A stretch of 64,000 nt of DNA from Kiloniella litopenaei (lineage in GTDB: Bacteria > Pseudomonadota > Alphaproteobacteria > Kiloniellales > Kiloniellaceae). Location: the NCBI RefSeq assembly GCF_000982415.1, contig NZ_LANI01000003.1, positions 372,001 through 436,000 on the forward strand, written 5' to 3'. The position numbers were made by a program, and so were the translations under genes. The notes under the pieces were generated by a model. The model ran no database searches. It was not told the origin of the DNA and saw only the letters and a list, made by a program, of their open reading frames with translations. Below, in pieces: positions 56,059 to 64,000 of the stretch (the first letter of the stretch is position 1; each line of letters opens with the position of its first letter).

Positions 56059-56760
56059 TCAAACTCCCTTGGCCTTCTCAACGGCCTCAAGCCAATAGTC
56101 AGGGTCTTGATAGATTGTCGGGTCTTCCACCTTAGCAACATGAAAGGCTTCGCGACGCTCTACGCAGGTGCCGCAGCGCCCACAGTGATGTTCATAGCCT
56201 TTATAACAAGACCACGTTTCCTCAAAAGGCACCTTCAGGCGACTGCCTTCGGCCGCAATGTCACTTTTGGGAAGATGTACAAAGGGCGTATAGAGCTTGA
56301 CTGACGCGTAACCATCCAGCGCATGACGCTGCATTTCTTCGAAGGAATCAATAAAGGTCGGGCGACAGTCCGGATAGATAAAGTGGTCTCCACCATGTAC
56401 AGCAGCAGCGACAGCATCTGCCTTTTCGGCAGCCGCGGCACCAAAAGCAATTGCCAACATGATGGCATTGCGGTTCGGGACAACCGTAACCTTCATGGTT
56501 TCTTCTTCATAATGCCCGTCCGGCACATCGACATCGTCAGTAAGGGCAGAGCCGGACAGCAAAGCGCCTACATTGGCAATATCGATAATATTGTGCGGAA
56601 CCCCAAGACGTTCTGCACAGCGGCGGGCATAATCCAGTTCTTTCTTGTGACGTTGACCGTAGTCGAAAGAAATCAGGCGCGTCAACTCGGCCTCCGCAGC
56701 AACCTTGTGCGCAAGCGTGACCGAGTCCAAGCCACCTGAACAGATGACGAGTGTTTTCAT
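56059..56760 (-). CDS. queC: 7-cyano-7-deazaguanine synthase (QueC)
   Basis: About 233 aa. PP-loop motif CSGGLDSVTLAHK (residues about 6-18) and C-terminal zinc motif CGRCGTCVERREAF (with an earlier Cys in SCYKGYEHHCGRC). Converts CDG to preQ0. The frame extends to 56814, but ATG 56760 is the real start, downstream of a preQ1 riboswitch whose tail is the Shine-Dalgarno AAGGA. First gene of the queC-queD-queE(-queF) run. Confidence 0.95.
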   Translation of the reverse strand: MKTLVICSGGLDSVTLAHKVAAEAELTRLISFDYGQRHKKELDYARRCAERLGVPHNIIDIANVGALLSGSALTDDVDVPDGHYEEETMKVTVVPNRNAIMLAIAFGAAAAEKADAVAAAVHGGDHFIYPDCRPTFIDSFEEMQRHALDGYASVKLYTPFVHLPKSDIAAEGSRLKVPFEETWSCYKGYEHHCGRCGTCVERREAFHVAKVEDPTIYQDPDYWLEAVEKAKGV

Positions 56761-56770
56761 TCGTTCCAAT

Positions 56771-56802
56771 CCTTGTTTTTCTACCGGGTAGGCTGCGACC
56801 GG
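56771..56802 (-). ncRNA. preQ1-I riboswitch (type 2 architecture)
   Basis: Minus strand: P1 CCGG, loop UCGCAG-CCUA, preQ1-binding C, P1 CCGG, then UAGAAAAACAAGG tail. Compared with the Thermoanaerobacter tengcongensis aptamer (GGGUCGCAG...CCCAGUU...ACAAGG) the loop UCGCAG and the tail ACAAGG match exactly and only the loop segment between is one base longer. The tail holds the queC Shine-Dalgarno, as in translational preQ1 switches. 10 bases before ATG 56760. Confidence 0.85.
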
Positions 56803-57150
56803 GGAGCCCGACATTGCGCGGATGGCTCCAGTTTCGATTTAAATCGCGCACCCCGATATACCCCAGAAGAAGCAAAAAGCAAAGGGCAAGAGCAATTCCC
56901 TAATCGAAGACCACCTATGCGAAGGCAGTAGGAACTAACAAGCCACCTATAATAACAGAGTAAAATCACGCATCCGCAAGGAATATAACTGACCATTAAA
57001 CTGACGATACACTCAGCTGCCCTCCCAAACGGGGCATCCCGAACTGTGGCCCTAAACATAATTTCGCTCTGGGCCGTTGTCCTGTCATAATGCCTGTGGT
57101 TATGATGCTTTTTTGCTTATCTATCCTCCCCTTCAATCCTAGAGGCCATT
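56803..57150. other. Intergenic region between queC leader and gabD
   Basis: Rest of the 390-base divergent gap. On the gabD side a TCATAA/TTATGA inverted repeat (57085-57105, 9-base spacer) is followed by TTTTTT, so it could be an operator or a weak hairpin. On the queC side a CGATTTAAATCG palindrome (56834-56845) is present. No other gene is seen. Confidence 0.35.
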
Positions 57151-58602
57151 ATGGAACTTAAAGACCCTTCTTTGTTACGTGATAAATGCTACATCAATGG
57201 CGCATGGGCTGATGCTGACAGCGGTGAAACCTTTGCTGTGACCAACCCGGCAAACGGTGATGTTCTGGCATCGGTCCCCAAGATGGGAGAAACAGAAACC
57301 CTTCGCGCCATCCAAGCTGCTGAAGACGCCTTTGGTCCCTGGAAAGACAAAACGGCCAAAGAACGGGCGCAGATTATGCGCAAATGGTTTGAACTAATCA
57401 TGGAAAACCAGAGCGACCTTGCATTATTGATGACCCTTGAACAGGGAAAGCCGTTAGCAGAAGCAATGGGTGAGGTGGCCTATGGCGCAAGCTTCGTCGA
57501 ATGGTTTGCCGAAGAGTGTAAACGTATTTATGGCGACACCATCCCGGAACACCTGCCCGGCAGACGACTTGTTGTCACAAAAGAGCCCATCGGTGTTGTC
57601 GCCGCCATTACCCCTTGGAACTTCCCCATTGCCATGATCACCCGCAAATGTGCCCCGGCGATTGCCGCAGGCTGTACCGTCGTGATCAAACCGGCCGAGG
57701 ACACACCGTTAAGTGCTTTCGCCTTGGCAGAACTTGCCGAGCGCGCAGGTATTCCCAAAGGCGTTATGAACATCGTCTCCGGTATTCCACAGCAAATCGG
57801 CAAGGCATTAACAGAAAGCAAAGCCGTCAGAAAGCTCACCTTTACCGGTTCGACACCTGTCGGCAAACTTCTTATGAAACAGTGTGCCGATACGGTCAAA
57901 AAGACCTCTATGGAACTCGGCGGCAACGCACCCTTTATTGTTTTCGATGACGCGGATCTGGATGCTGCTGTCGAAGGTGCGATGATGAGCAAGTTTCGCA
58001 ATGCAGGGCAGACGTGTGTTTGCTCTAACCGGATACTGGTTCAAGAAGGGATTTATGATGCCTTTGCGAAAAAGCTTGTCGAAAAAACCGCGGCACTAAA
58101 GGTTGCCCCCGGTACTGAAGACGGTGCCCAACAGGGACCACTTATTAATGCAGCAGCTTCTGCCAAAGTCAGTGAGCTTATTAAAGATGCCGTCAGCAAA
58201 GGTGCCAAAACTGAAATCGGTGGAAACCCGCATGATCTCGGCGGAACCTTCTTTGAACCGACAGTGATTACTGGCGTGACCGATGACATGCGCATTTTCA
58301 GCGAAGAAATCTTCGGACCTGTGGCCCCGCTCTATAAGTTCAAGACCGAAGAGGAAGCCGTGCAGATGGCAAACGACACACCCTTTGGTCTCGCCGCATA
58401 TTTTTACAGTCGGGATATCGGGCGGGTATGGCGTGTATCTCGCGCACTTGAATATGGTATTGTCGGCATTAACGAAGGCATCATTTCAAACGAAGTTGCC
58501 CCCTTTGGCGGCGTCAAGGAAAGCGGCGTGGGCCGCGAAGGCTCTAAATATGGCATGGAAGATTTTCTGGAGATCAAGTACCTCTGTATAGGCGGTATTT
58601 AA
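57151..58602 (+). CDS. gabD: Succinate-semialdehyde dehydrogenase (GabD-like ALDH)
   Basis: 483 aa aldehyde dehydrogenase. NAD-binding/phosphate loop FTGSTPVGK, catalytic Glu in MELGGNAPFIVFDDAD and nucleophile Cys in NAGQTCVCSNRI. The residues WNFPIAMITRKCAPAIAAGCTVVIKPAEDTPLSA are the GabD signature. Oxidises succinate semialdehyde to succinate, probably with NADP. ATG 57151. No gabT adjacent. Confidence 0.92.
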   Translation: MELKDPSLLRDKCYINGAWADADSGETFAVTNPANGDVLASVPKMGETETLRAIQAAEDAFGPWKDKTAKERAQIMRKWFELIMENQSDLALLMTLEQGKPLAEAMGEVAYGASFVEWFAEECKRIYGDTIPEHLPGRRLVVTKEPIGVVAAITPWNFPIAMITRKCAPAIAAGCTVVIKPAEDTPLSAFALAELAERAGIPKGVMNIVSGIPQQIGKALTESKAVRKLTFTGSTPVGKLLMKQCADTVKKTSMELGGNAPFIVFDDADLDAAVEGAMMSKFRNAGQTCVCSNRILVQEGIYDAFAKKLVEKTAALKVAPGTEDGAQQGPLINAAASAKVSELIKDAVSKGAKTEIGGNPHDLGGTFFEPTVITGVTDDMRIFSEEIFGPVAPLYKFKTEEEAVQMANDTPFGLAAYFYSRDIGRVWRVSRALEYGIVGINEGIISNEVAPFGGVKESGVGREGSKYGMEDFLEIKYLCIGGI

Positions 58603-58619
58603 GACCCCCGAGATCCATT

Positions 58620-58656
58620 AAATGAAAAAGGAGCTTTTATAGCTCCTTTTTCATTT
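58620..58656. terminator. Bidirectional terminator after gabD, overlapping the ceramidase-like stop codon
   Basis: 16-bp perfect stem (58620-58635 with 58641-58656), 5-base loop: AAATGAAAAAGGAGCT with its complement. Its right arm includes the stop codon of the convergent minus-strand gene. Confidence 0.85.
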
Positions 58657-59439
58657 CAGTACTTTGTTTCGCTTATCATTCAACATCAGAACAACCATAT
58701 AAACGGCCATTGCAGCAGCCATGTGCTTCAAACTGTGACCACTGATTAGGTTATCCAGCAAGTCATAACCCCCTGCATCAAAGTACTCCAAAGTCTTTGC
58801 CAAGGCGTACCATACATACATCCAGACAAGGTATTTCGCAGGCGTATGCCTTGCGACAGGATACATCCAGCATACCAGAGGAAGCGCGATTAACGGGTAG
58901 AACTGGACAAGGATATAAGGCCGGAGATCACCATTTCCGATGCTTTCTGTCTGCTGCCAGTAAACCAATGATGCCAGCCCCAGAAAAATGAGTAGTGTCA
59001 TGAGCTTTCCGGCTAATTTTCGCGCCGAAAATATAGTCACTCTATCAATCAGGATTGCCCCAAATAGAGATGTGAAAGCCACTGTCATCGGCAAGCGATC
59101 CCAAAAGAGGCGATCATTATCCGGGTTTTCGTGATAATAGGCAGAGCCGGGCGCAACAAAGGCAACCGACAGAAAAAAGATAATGAAAGGCGAAACCTCA
59201 CCAAGGCTTTGAAATTTTCTCGCTTTATAAAGGTTTTTTAGGTGGAATAGACCGAGGGCACCAACGATCAAAAATCCGAAGTTCGACACAACGTCGCCAA
59301 AATTTGCAACTCCCAAACAACTGCGTGTATCAGCAAACAAATGGTAGAGCTGATCCTGTGGCAGTTTGGGCAGGAAAAACGTACCTAACAAAGAAAGAAG
59401 AAAACTTAGACCCAGAACAAAGTCTCTTCTCTCCATCAT
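58651..59439 (-). CDS. Alkaline ceramidase-like (CREST family) membrane protein
   Basis: 262 aa with about seven transmembrane helices. CREST-family residues: DVVSNFGFLIVG (Ser/Asn), GSAYYHENPDNDRLFWDRLPMT (catalytic His and Asp) and ISGHSLKH (second His pair), the layout of alkaline ceramidase and related zinc hydrolases. Not a proven ceramidase; other amidase activity is possible. ATG 59439, overlapping the stop of the lipase-like gene by 4 bases, so cotranslated. Third gene of the tetR operon. Confidence 0.8.
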   Translation of the reverse strand: MMERRDFVLGLSFLLSLLGTFFLPKLPQDQLYHLFADTRSCLGVANFGDVVSNFGFLIVGALGLFHLKNLYKARKFQSLGEVSPFIIFFLSVAFVAPGSAYYHENPDNDRLFWDRLPMTVAFTSLFGAILIDRVTIFSARKLAGKLMTLLIFLGLASLVYWQQTESIGNGDLRPYILVQFYPLIALPLVCWMYPVARHTPAKYLVWMYVWYALAKTLEYFDAGGYDLLDNLISGHSLKHMAAAMAVYMVVLMLNDKRNKVLK

Positions 59440-60401
59440 CCCTTAATTCCTTCCCCGTTATCAGCAAACAGCCTTCCTGATCTAAAATAGTTAAGTGTGG
59501 CATCAACAACAGTGTCTTTGTTACACAATGACGAGTGCAATCCAGGTAACACCAGTACCTGATCACACCCCAACAAGCGAGCCTCTGCAACCGACACCAC
59601 TCCATCGTCATCACCGGGCAGAAAAGGGTTATAGCCTTCGCCATCTGATTTACCCCCGGCAATAATCGCAGTTTCGCATTCAGGCATTGGTATTTTTCGG
59701 ACAAAATCAGGCACAAGTTCCTGCCCCGATTTTCCATAGATGAGTTTATACAAAGCGAGTTGTTTGACCCATTCAGCGATCGCCGATCCCTGATTGGGCG
59801 GGGCAACCATCAACAGGCGACCAATGTTAATCCGGGCTTTCCAGGATGTCAGATTTGCCAGAAGCTGCCTGACAACCAGTCCCCCCATCGAATGGGTAAT
59901 AAACGAGACCATTTTAATGTCATTTCGACGCGATAAAATACGCGCCAATTGATCGGCATGTTCATGAATAAACGCTCTGGTCGAGGGATAGGTGATGGCT
60001 GCGACTTCAAAGCCTTCATCCGCAAAGACACGTTTCATTTTCTGAAAAGTATCACCTGAACGGGTTATACCGTGAACCATCACCAGCAAATGTATACCAT
60101 CTGTTTCCGGATGAAGAGGAGGTGTAATCTGTTTTTGAACCTTATAGTGCTCAAAAACAGCAAAACAGTCTTCGAAGCTGCCCCATGCCTGACGTTTGTC
60201 ATCGGGATCAAGTAGTCGAAAATGTCCGCTATAGAGATTGAACTGTATGCGCCAACTGGCATAGATGAATTCATCACGCCAGAACTGCTTCCCCCCCAAA
60301 GTTGGCATTTGAATATTAAGGGGCGCACCGCTAGCTGTCCGCAAATTCTCTGTCGCGAATTCCATTCCCTGGCGCAAATATTTTTCGATGTTGTCAATCA
60401 T
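59436..60401 (-). CDS. Alpha/beta hydrolase, PGAP1/lipase-like
   Basis: About 321 aa. MVHGITRSGDTFQKM (oxyanion loop), FITHSMGGLVVRQLL (nucleophile Ser, near residue 167 from this start), AIIAGGKSDGEGYNPFLPGDDDGVVSV (acid) and VLPGLHSSL (His): a lipase or esterase with a GPI-inositol-deacylase-like core. ATG 60401 overlaps the tetR stop by eight bases and has GGGGGCG upstream; the longer start at 60425 is not needed. Second gene of the operon. Substrate unknown, probably lipid. Confidence 0.8.
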   Translation of the reverse strand: MIDNIEKYLRQGMEFATENLRTASGAPLNIQMPTLGGKQFWRDEFIYASWRIQFNLYSGHFRLLDPDDKRQAWGSFEDCFAVFEHYKVQKQITPPLHPETDGIHLLVMVHGITRSGDTFQKMKRVFADEGFEVAAITYPSTRAFIHEHADQLARILSRRNDIKMVSFITHSMGGLVVRQLLANLTSWKARINIGRLLMVAPPNQGSAIAEWVKQLALYKLIYGKSGQELVPDFVRKIPMPECETAIIAGGKSDGEGYNPFLPGDDDGVVSVAEARLLGCDQVLVLPGLHSSLCNKDTVVDATLNYFRSGRLFADNGEGIKG

Positions 60402-61035
60402 GCGACGCCCCCGCGAAAATCGCATGATCTTTTAGTCCGCTTAGGAATGTTGTGATCAACAAACTGCAAACCTCGTGCGAAGACTGGTTTATGACAACAT
60501 TCAACTTCTTTTTATCGGCGAGAGAGATAATCCCATGCAAGCTCGCCCAAAGCGTTGCCGAAAGCCGCCGTAACTCTATAGGATCAATTCCCGGCAAGAC
60601 AGGCACCAAGGCTTGATCAATTACGCTCAACAACGTGGAAACACGTTGGTCATACCATTCAGGTAAATTTTCATCTTCCGCAGGTACATGATCAAAAAGC
60701 AAACGCCACAGGCTTTTATTGTCGTCAATAAAGCTCAAATAATCGATCAGCAGTTTTTCCAGGTTTCGTTTAACAGCGCCAATCTCCGTTACAGCATCCA
60801 AACGGGTTTTGGATAGATGATCATGTAACCGTTCCAGCGTCCTGCCATTCAATGTCAGAACAAGTGCATCAATATTGGCATATACGTTATAAATCGTCCC
60901 GGGCGCATAGCCGATTTTTTGTGCCACCTTTCGGGCCGAAAGCTCTGATACGCCGCCAGCTACGACCAGTTCTTCAGCCGCATCAAGTATCATCACTCTC
61001 AATTCATCCGGACTATGATCAACACGTCGCGCCAT
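60394..61035 (-). CDS. TetR-family transcriptional regulator
   Basis: 213 aa. N-terminal HTH ILDAAEELVVAGGVSELSARKVAQKIGYAPGTIYNVYANIDAL and a C-terminal ligand-binding domain of the WHG type (SATLWASLHGIISLADKKKL). ATG 61035. A palindrome (61082-61094) just upstream is a candidate operator. First gene of a tetR-lipase-ceramidase operon, so it likely autoregulates the operon. Confidence 0.9.
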   Translation of the reverse strand: MARRVDHSPDELRVMILDAAEELVVAGGVSELSARKVAQKIGYAPGTIYNVYANIDALVLTLNGRTLERLHDHLSKTRLDAVTEIGAVKRNLEKLLIDYLSFIDDNKSLWRLLFDHVPAEDENLPEWYDQRVSTLLSVIDQALVPVLPGIDPIELRRLSATLWASLHGIISLADKKKLNVVINQSSHEVCSLLITTFLSGLKDHAIFAGASHD

Positions 61036-61081
61036 TGGTAAAAGCCTTGCCTGTCTGATTTAAGCTACAAATACAAAATAA

Positions 61082-61094
61082 TGAACACTGTTCA
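61082..61094. promoter_or_regulatory. Palindrome, candidate operator of the TetR regulator
   Basis: TGAAC-ACT-GTTCA, a perfect 13-base inverted repeat 47-59 bases before the TetR start codon. Position suits autoregulation. Confidence 0.45.
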
Positions 61095-61104
61095 AAATTC
61101 AATA

Positions 61105-61150
61105 AAAAAATAACGCCACACATCAATTAAGACACATGGCGCTATTCTTT
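61105..61150 (-). terminator. Probable terminator of psuG
   Basis: Stem around CGCCA/TGGCG (arms near 61117-61122 and 61135-61141) followed on the minus strand by a T-rich run TTTTTTTATT. The loop is long (about 15 bases). Confidence 0.5.
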
Positions 61151-61164
61151 TTACGCGAAACCAA

Positions 61165-62091
61165 TTAACCTAACGTACTCAAATCCTTCGCAATATTTGC
61201 CGCCAAAACGGCATTATTTTTCACCAGTGCGATATTGGATTCCAGGCTACGCCCCTTGGTCAGTTCAACGATCTTACCGAGAAGATAGGGGGTAATTGCC
61301 TTCCCAAAAATACCGTCCTTGGTCGCGCTGCCCAGTGCAGATGCAATGACACCATCCATTTCTGCTCTATCCATGGCATGGCTTTCAGGAATTGGGTTCG
61401 CAATCACAGCACCGCCCTGATACCCAAGATCCTGTTGCACTGCCAGCATACCGGCAATTTCAGTGGCCGTATCTGCCGTTAAGGGAGCATCCAAACCGGA
61501 ATCACGACAATAGAAAGCAGGGAATTTGTCCGTTTGATAACCAACAACGGGAACCCCTCTGGTTTCCAGAAATTCGAGTGTCTTTGGCAAGTCCAGAATG
61601 GATTTTGCACCGGCACAAACAACCGCGACAGGCGTCTTTGCCAACTCTTCCAAATCAGCAGAGATATCAAAGTCATTTTCTGCGCCGCGATGAACGCCGC
61701 CAATGCCACCTGTGGCAAAAACAGAAATACCAGCCATGGCCGCACAAATCATTGTCGCCGCAACAGTCGTAGCGCCATCGCCCTTTTGGGCAACGATCAA
61801 GGGCAGATCCCGGCGGGATAGTTTCGCAACATTGTCCGCCTTACCCAGCTTTTCCAACGCGGCTTCGTCCAGGCCAATACGGATAACACCGTCCAGTACT
61901 GCAATTGTTGCCGGAACCGCGCCCTGAGCACGAATAAGATCTTCAACTTCGCGGGCTGTTTCCACATTCTTTGGATAGGGCATACCGTGCGCAATAATCG
62001 TAGATTCCAAGGCGACGACAGCTTTTCCCTCGGCCAGCGCCTTCGCTACTTCAGGGGCAATATTCAGGTGTTTTTCCAGTTTAAGATTCAT
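61165..62091 (-). CDS. psuG: Pseudouridine-5'-phosphate glycosidase
   Basis: 308 aa. ALESTIIAHGMPYPKNVETA, AVLDGVIRIGLDE, TGGIGGVHRGAENDFDISADL and VVCAGAKSILDLPKTLEFLE (catalytic Lys) are PsuG family. Cleaves the C-glycosidic bond of pseudouridine 5'-phosphate to uracil and ribose 5-phosphate. ATG 62091. Adjacent to psuK. Confidence 0.95.
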   Translation of the reverse strand: MNLKLEKHLNIAPEVAKALAEGKAVVALESTIIAHGMPYPKNVETAREVEDLIRAQGAVPATIAVLDGVIRIGLDEAALEKLGKADNVAKLSRRDLPLIVAQKGDGATTVAATMICAAMAGISVFATGGIGGVHRGAENDFDISADLEELAKTPVAVVCAGAKSILDLPKTLEFLETRGVPVVGYQTDKFPAFYCRDSGLDAPLTADTATEIAGMLAVQQDLGYQGGAVIANPIPESHAMDRAEMDGVIASALGSATKDGIFGKAITPYLLGKIVELTKGRSLESNIALVKNNAVLAANIAKDLSTLG

Positions 62092-62120
62092 GCTTTTACC
62101 AATAGTTTATTTTTAAGAGT

Positions 62121-63113
62121 TCAAGAGCCAATAACGCCCAAAGAAAGATCCCGCAAGTTCTCAGATGTCGCGCCCTGATCTTTTACGGTAATACTTGCCG
62201 CATTAATGCCCCGTTTCAGGGCAACATCCGGCTTATATCCTTCGGCGATGCCGCTAAGGGTACCGGCGATCAACGAATCACCCGCCCCTGTCACATCCGT
62301 AATTTCGACCTCAATCGCCGGAAAATGCTTAAAGTCTTCAGCTTCGAATATATAAGCACCTTTCATTCCCGCCGAGATCACAACGGCTTTTGCCCCTTTG
62401 TTCACAAGTGCAAAACCCGCTTTAACAATGTCCTCTTCTGAAACAATCGTTTGTCCGACCAACTCACTTGCTTCATCCACATTACAGAACAGAATATCCA
62501 AATACTTCAGAATAGAATTAAGCTTGGACGCCTTTGCAACAGAAACAGCATCAGCCGCCAGAAACGGGTCAGAACCACATTGACGGGAAAGAGCCTCTAA
62601 AACAGAAACAGGCATGTTCGTGTCGATGAACCAGATCGGATAGGAAGCCAAACGCTCCTCTAGTCCGGCAAACATCGCTGGACTGACATGGTCATAGATT
62701 TCCATATCAGCCAGACCAAAAGCCAATTCGCCGCCGGGCTGTAAAACAGCAGTATAGGTTGCTGTCGAAAAGGTTTCCGATCTGGGTAAGGTCAGGATAT
62801 CAAGACCTTGCGCAACAAACTGCTGCTCCAAGGCATCGCCGGCCACATCCTGACCCCAATAACTCAGCAATCCGGCCTTTACACCAAGTCTGTTGAGGTT
62901 CATCGCGACATTATGCGCAACCCCACCGGGGTAACGTGAAACAGTGACCGGGTTTGACGTCCCCTGTCGAACGGTTGTGTGACATTCAGAGCGCACATCC
63001 CAGTGGGCCGCGCCAATGCAAAGCACCGACTTAGTATTCTTTTCCAACAAATTTACTCGCGAAATAGGCTTACGGACAGTTAGGGCAATCGTTTTACGCA
63101 GAAACATCCCCAT
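62121..63113 (-). CDS. psuK: Pseudouridine kinase (PfkB family)
   Basis: About 330 aa. PfkB sugar-kinase motifs: PGGVAHNVAMNLNRLG and the C-terminal DVTGAGDSLIAGTLSGIAEG (catalytic Asp). The kinase domain begins near SVLCIGAAHWDVRSE. ATG 63113 (or 63107); GTG 63134 is less likely. Phosphorylates pseudouridine for PsuG, with which it is in an operon 29 bases upstream. No transporter gene is adjacent. Confidence 0.9.
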   Translation of the reverse strand: MGMFLRKTIALTVRKPISRVNLLEKNTKSVLCIGAAHWDVRSECHTTVRQGTSNPVTVSRYPGGVAHNVAMNLNRLGVKAGLLSYWGQDVAGDALEQQFVAQGLDILTLPRSETFSTATYTAVLQPGGELAFGLADMEIYDHVSPAMFAGLEERLASYPIWFIDTNMPVSVLEALSRQCGSDPFLAADAVSVAKASKLNSILKYLDILFCNVDEASELVGQTIVSEEDIVKAGFALVNKGAKAVVISAGMKGAYIFEAEDFKHFPAIEVEITDVTGAGDSLIAGTLSGIAEGYKPDVALKRGINAASITVKDQGATSENLRDLSLGVIGS

Positions 63114-63255
63114 AATACCAGAAGATGTTCGCACATTTGATCAATATCAATGTTTGTTACGCGATGTTGAGTAAAATCTTACGTGAAAATGATTGGAAGG
63201 TCTTTTCTTTATCATTTTCAATCGTAACAACGACACGAAAAGCATAGAGCATCAC

Positions 63256-63732
63256 GTGAAAAGAAACGTTAAAAGAGCGACACAAAAAAAGAGCGGCCTC
63301 TCACCCCGCTTTTTGTCTCGTCGTGCATTTTTTGCGTTCACGGCAATTGTATCTCTATGCTTGCAAATCCTTATTCCGCTGGAACAGAGTTGGGCTAACC
63401 CGCCACAAAATCCGGATATCAATTCAGAAGATGTTTTTGTTATCTGTACACCAACCGGGCTCAGAGTTCTTTCATTAAACTCTGGAGATGATGGCGAACC
63501 AATTGAAAGTACGCTGGATATTTCCTGTCCTGCTTGCTCATTGGCTTCGGTAACCCTTGCTCCTCTACCTGTCGATGATCCCCTTCTATACCAAACAAGC
63601 TTTGCTATAGCGGGGAATTGGGTTGAGCTATCAGAAATATCCCACGATCGACCAGCGCCGCCACCCCCAGCCCGGGCACCACCTGTCACGTTCAAACCGA
63701 AAAAACATACTGAAGTCCTAATAAGATCATAG
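63256..63732 (+). CDS. DUF2946-like secreted protein
   Basis: About 158 aa from GTG 63256. N-terminal basic part and signal-like helix (FFAFTAIVSLCLQILIPLEQSWA), then FVICTPTGLRVL and DISCPACSLAS (Cys pattern of DUF2946, often associated with metal), and a Pro-rich tail. The longer TTG start (63193) has no Shine-Dalgarno. Function unknown. Confidence 0.65.
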   Translation: MKRNVKRATQKKSGLSPRFLSRRAFFAFTAIVSLCLQILIPLEQSWANPPQNPDINSEDVFVICTPTGLRVLSLNSGDDGEPIESTLDISCPACSLASVTLAPLPVDDPLLYQTSFAIAGNWVELSEISHDRPAPPPPARAPPVTFKPKKHTEVLIRS

Positions 63733-63769
63733 ACTGTGCAAACATACCGTTTCACAGTCTATGATTTTT
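63726..63769 (+). terminator. Intrinsic terminator of the DUF2946-like gene
   Basis: 13-bp perfect stem ATCATAGACTGTG/CACAGTCTATGAT (63726-63738, 63753-63765) followed by TTTT. Also positioned to stop the convergent gene. Confidence 0.75.
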
Positions 63770-63793
63770 GAATTATTCTTATGGTCAGCTTTC

Positions 63794-64000
63794 TCAAGCG
63801 TATGCTTGGCTCATTAACGACCAATATCGTTCACGACAACCAGGAAAAACATTCTGGTGACGGATCATCGCGGGTGGATTAGCGATCAGCTTAAAGCCCA
63901 ATAAAGGAAGCTGCTTATGTAGATCTTCTTGTCGCTCTGGAACATCAATGCGCAATTCTTTATCAGACCGTTCTGCCATATACCTAATCATAGCCAAGGC
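63794..64000 (-). CDS. C-terminal fragment of a GNAT-type acetyltransferase (partial at window edge)
   Basis: Only about 68 C-terminal codons lie in the window; the frame is open at 64000. The sequence (RIDVPERQEDLHKQLPLLGFKLIANPPAMI...) resembles the C-terminal acetyltransferase domain of two-part GNAT proteins. Low evidence because of length. Confidence 0.5.
   Translation of the reverse strand, partial: ALAMIRYMAERSDKELRIDVPERQEDLHKQLPLLGFKLIANPPAMIRHQNVFPGCRERYWSLMSQAYA

Noticed and set aside
56803-56880. tRNA-like fold upstream of queC
   Set aside because: GC-rich paired segments exist, but there is no T-loop consensus (GTTCRANTC) or anticodon arm.
56781-57059. 92-codon minus-strand ORF ahead of queC
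   Set aside because: It covers the riboswitch and leader, has no ribosome site, and has no recognisable homology.
1-64000. CRISPR arrays, insertion sequences, prophage or tRNA/rRNA genes
   Set aside because: No repeat-spacer series, transposase frames, phage structural genes, or RNA gene consensus seen.

Overview
The window comes from an alphaproteobacterial chromosome of moderate GC, probably marine or aquatic and of the Rhodospirillales/Kiloniellales type. This is inferred from lineage-typical genes: a FzlA-type GST-fold protein with the terminal ADLDF motif, a DUF1150 gene beside an Hsp20 gene, a PAS_5-type protein, a short RNase D, and the kdsD-lptC-lptA-lptB-rpoN-hpf-ptsN gene order. 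I see no phage, insertion sequence, CRISPR array, rRNA or tRNA. It is mainly core and metabolic chromosome, and the interest lies mostly in its regulatory DNA.

Layout. 1-2.5 kb: 3' part of an RND efflux permease. 2.5-6.5 kb (minus): FAD amino-acid oxidase-like gene, infC (probably with an AUA start) and thrS. 6.8-16.4 kb: mixed single genes (D-cysteine desulfhydrase-like, GT4 glycosyltransferase, two-domain MarR-GNAT protein, AzlCD amino-acid exporter, cupin, SDR protein, TPR protein, fzlA, ArsR regulator). 16.5-22.5 kb (minus): gltD-gltB glutamate synthase. 22.7-31.7 kb: NDUFA9-like gene, rnd, then the long KDO/LPS-transport/sigma-54/HPF/PtsN block, ending against DUF1150 and hsp20. 32-34.6 kb: a cytosolic histidine kinase with a degenerate receiver, and a metallo-hydrolase. 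34.7-42.5 kb: central carbon and phosphate (pyk, gap, glpR, glpK, ppk). 42.6-46.3 kb: ydbH-ynbE-ydbL. 46.5-54.3 kb: ferredoxin reductases, a DUF3012 lipoprotein, a hydrolase, an O-methyltransferase and a Rieske demethylase pair behind a cobalamin riboswitch. 54.4-56.8 kb (minus): queC-queD-queE and queF, with a preQ1 riboswitch ahead of queC. 57.2-64 kb: gabD, a tetR-lipase-ceramidase operon, psuK-psuG, a DUF2946-like gene and a GNAT fragment.

How the parts work together. Two metabolite-sensing leaders are visible. The cobalamin aptamer (about 49733-49975) precedes a glycine-betaine-demethylase-like Rieske oxygenase and its reductase, which suggests that B12 status controls oxygenic quaternary-amine demethylation. 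The preQ1-I aptamer (56771-56802) carries the queC Shine-Dalgarno in its own 3' tail, giving feedback on queuosine precursor synthesis. GlpR has near-consensus operators ahead of both glpK and gap, tying glycerol use to lower glycolysis. Several intergenic regions hold clean inverted repeats that look like operators for the adjacent ArsR and TetR regulators and for ppk. A tandem pair of DnaA boxes lies at 31979-31999.

Limits: all calls are by eye from sequence. Start codons were adjusted where a Shine-Dalgarno site or family alignment favoured an internal start, and those choices are stated.
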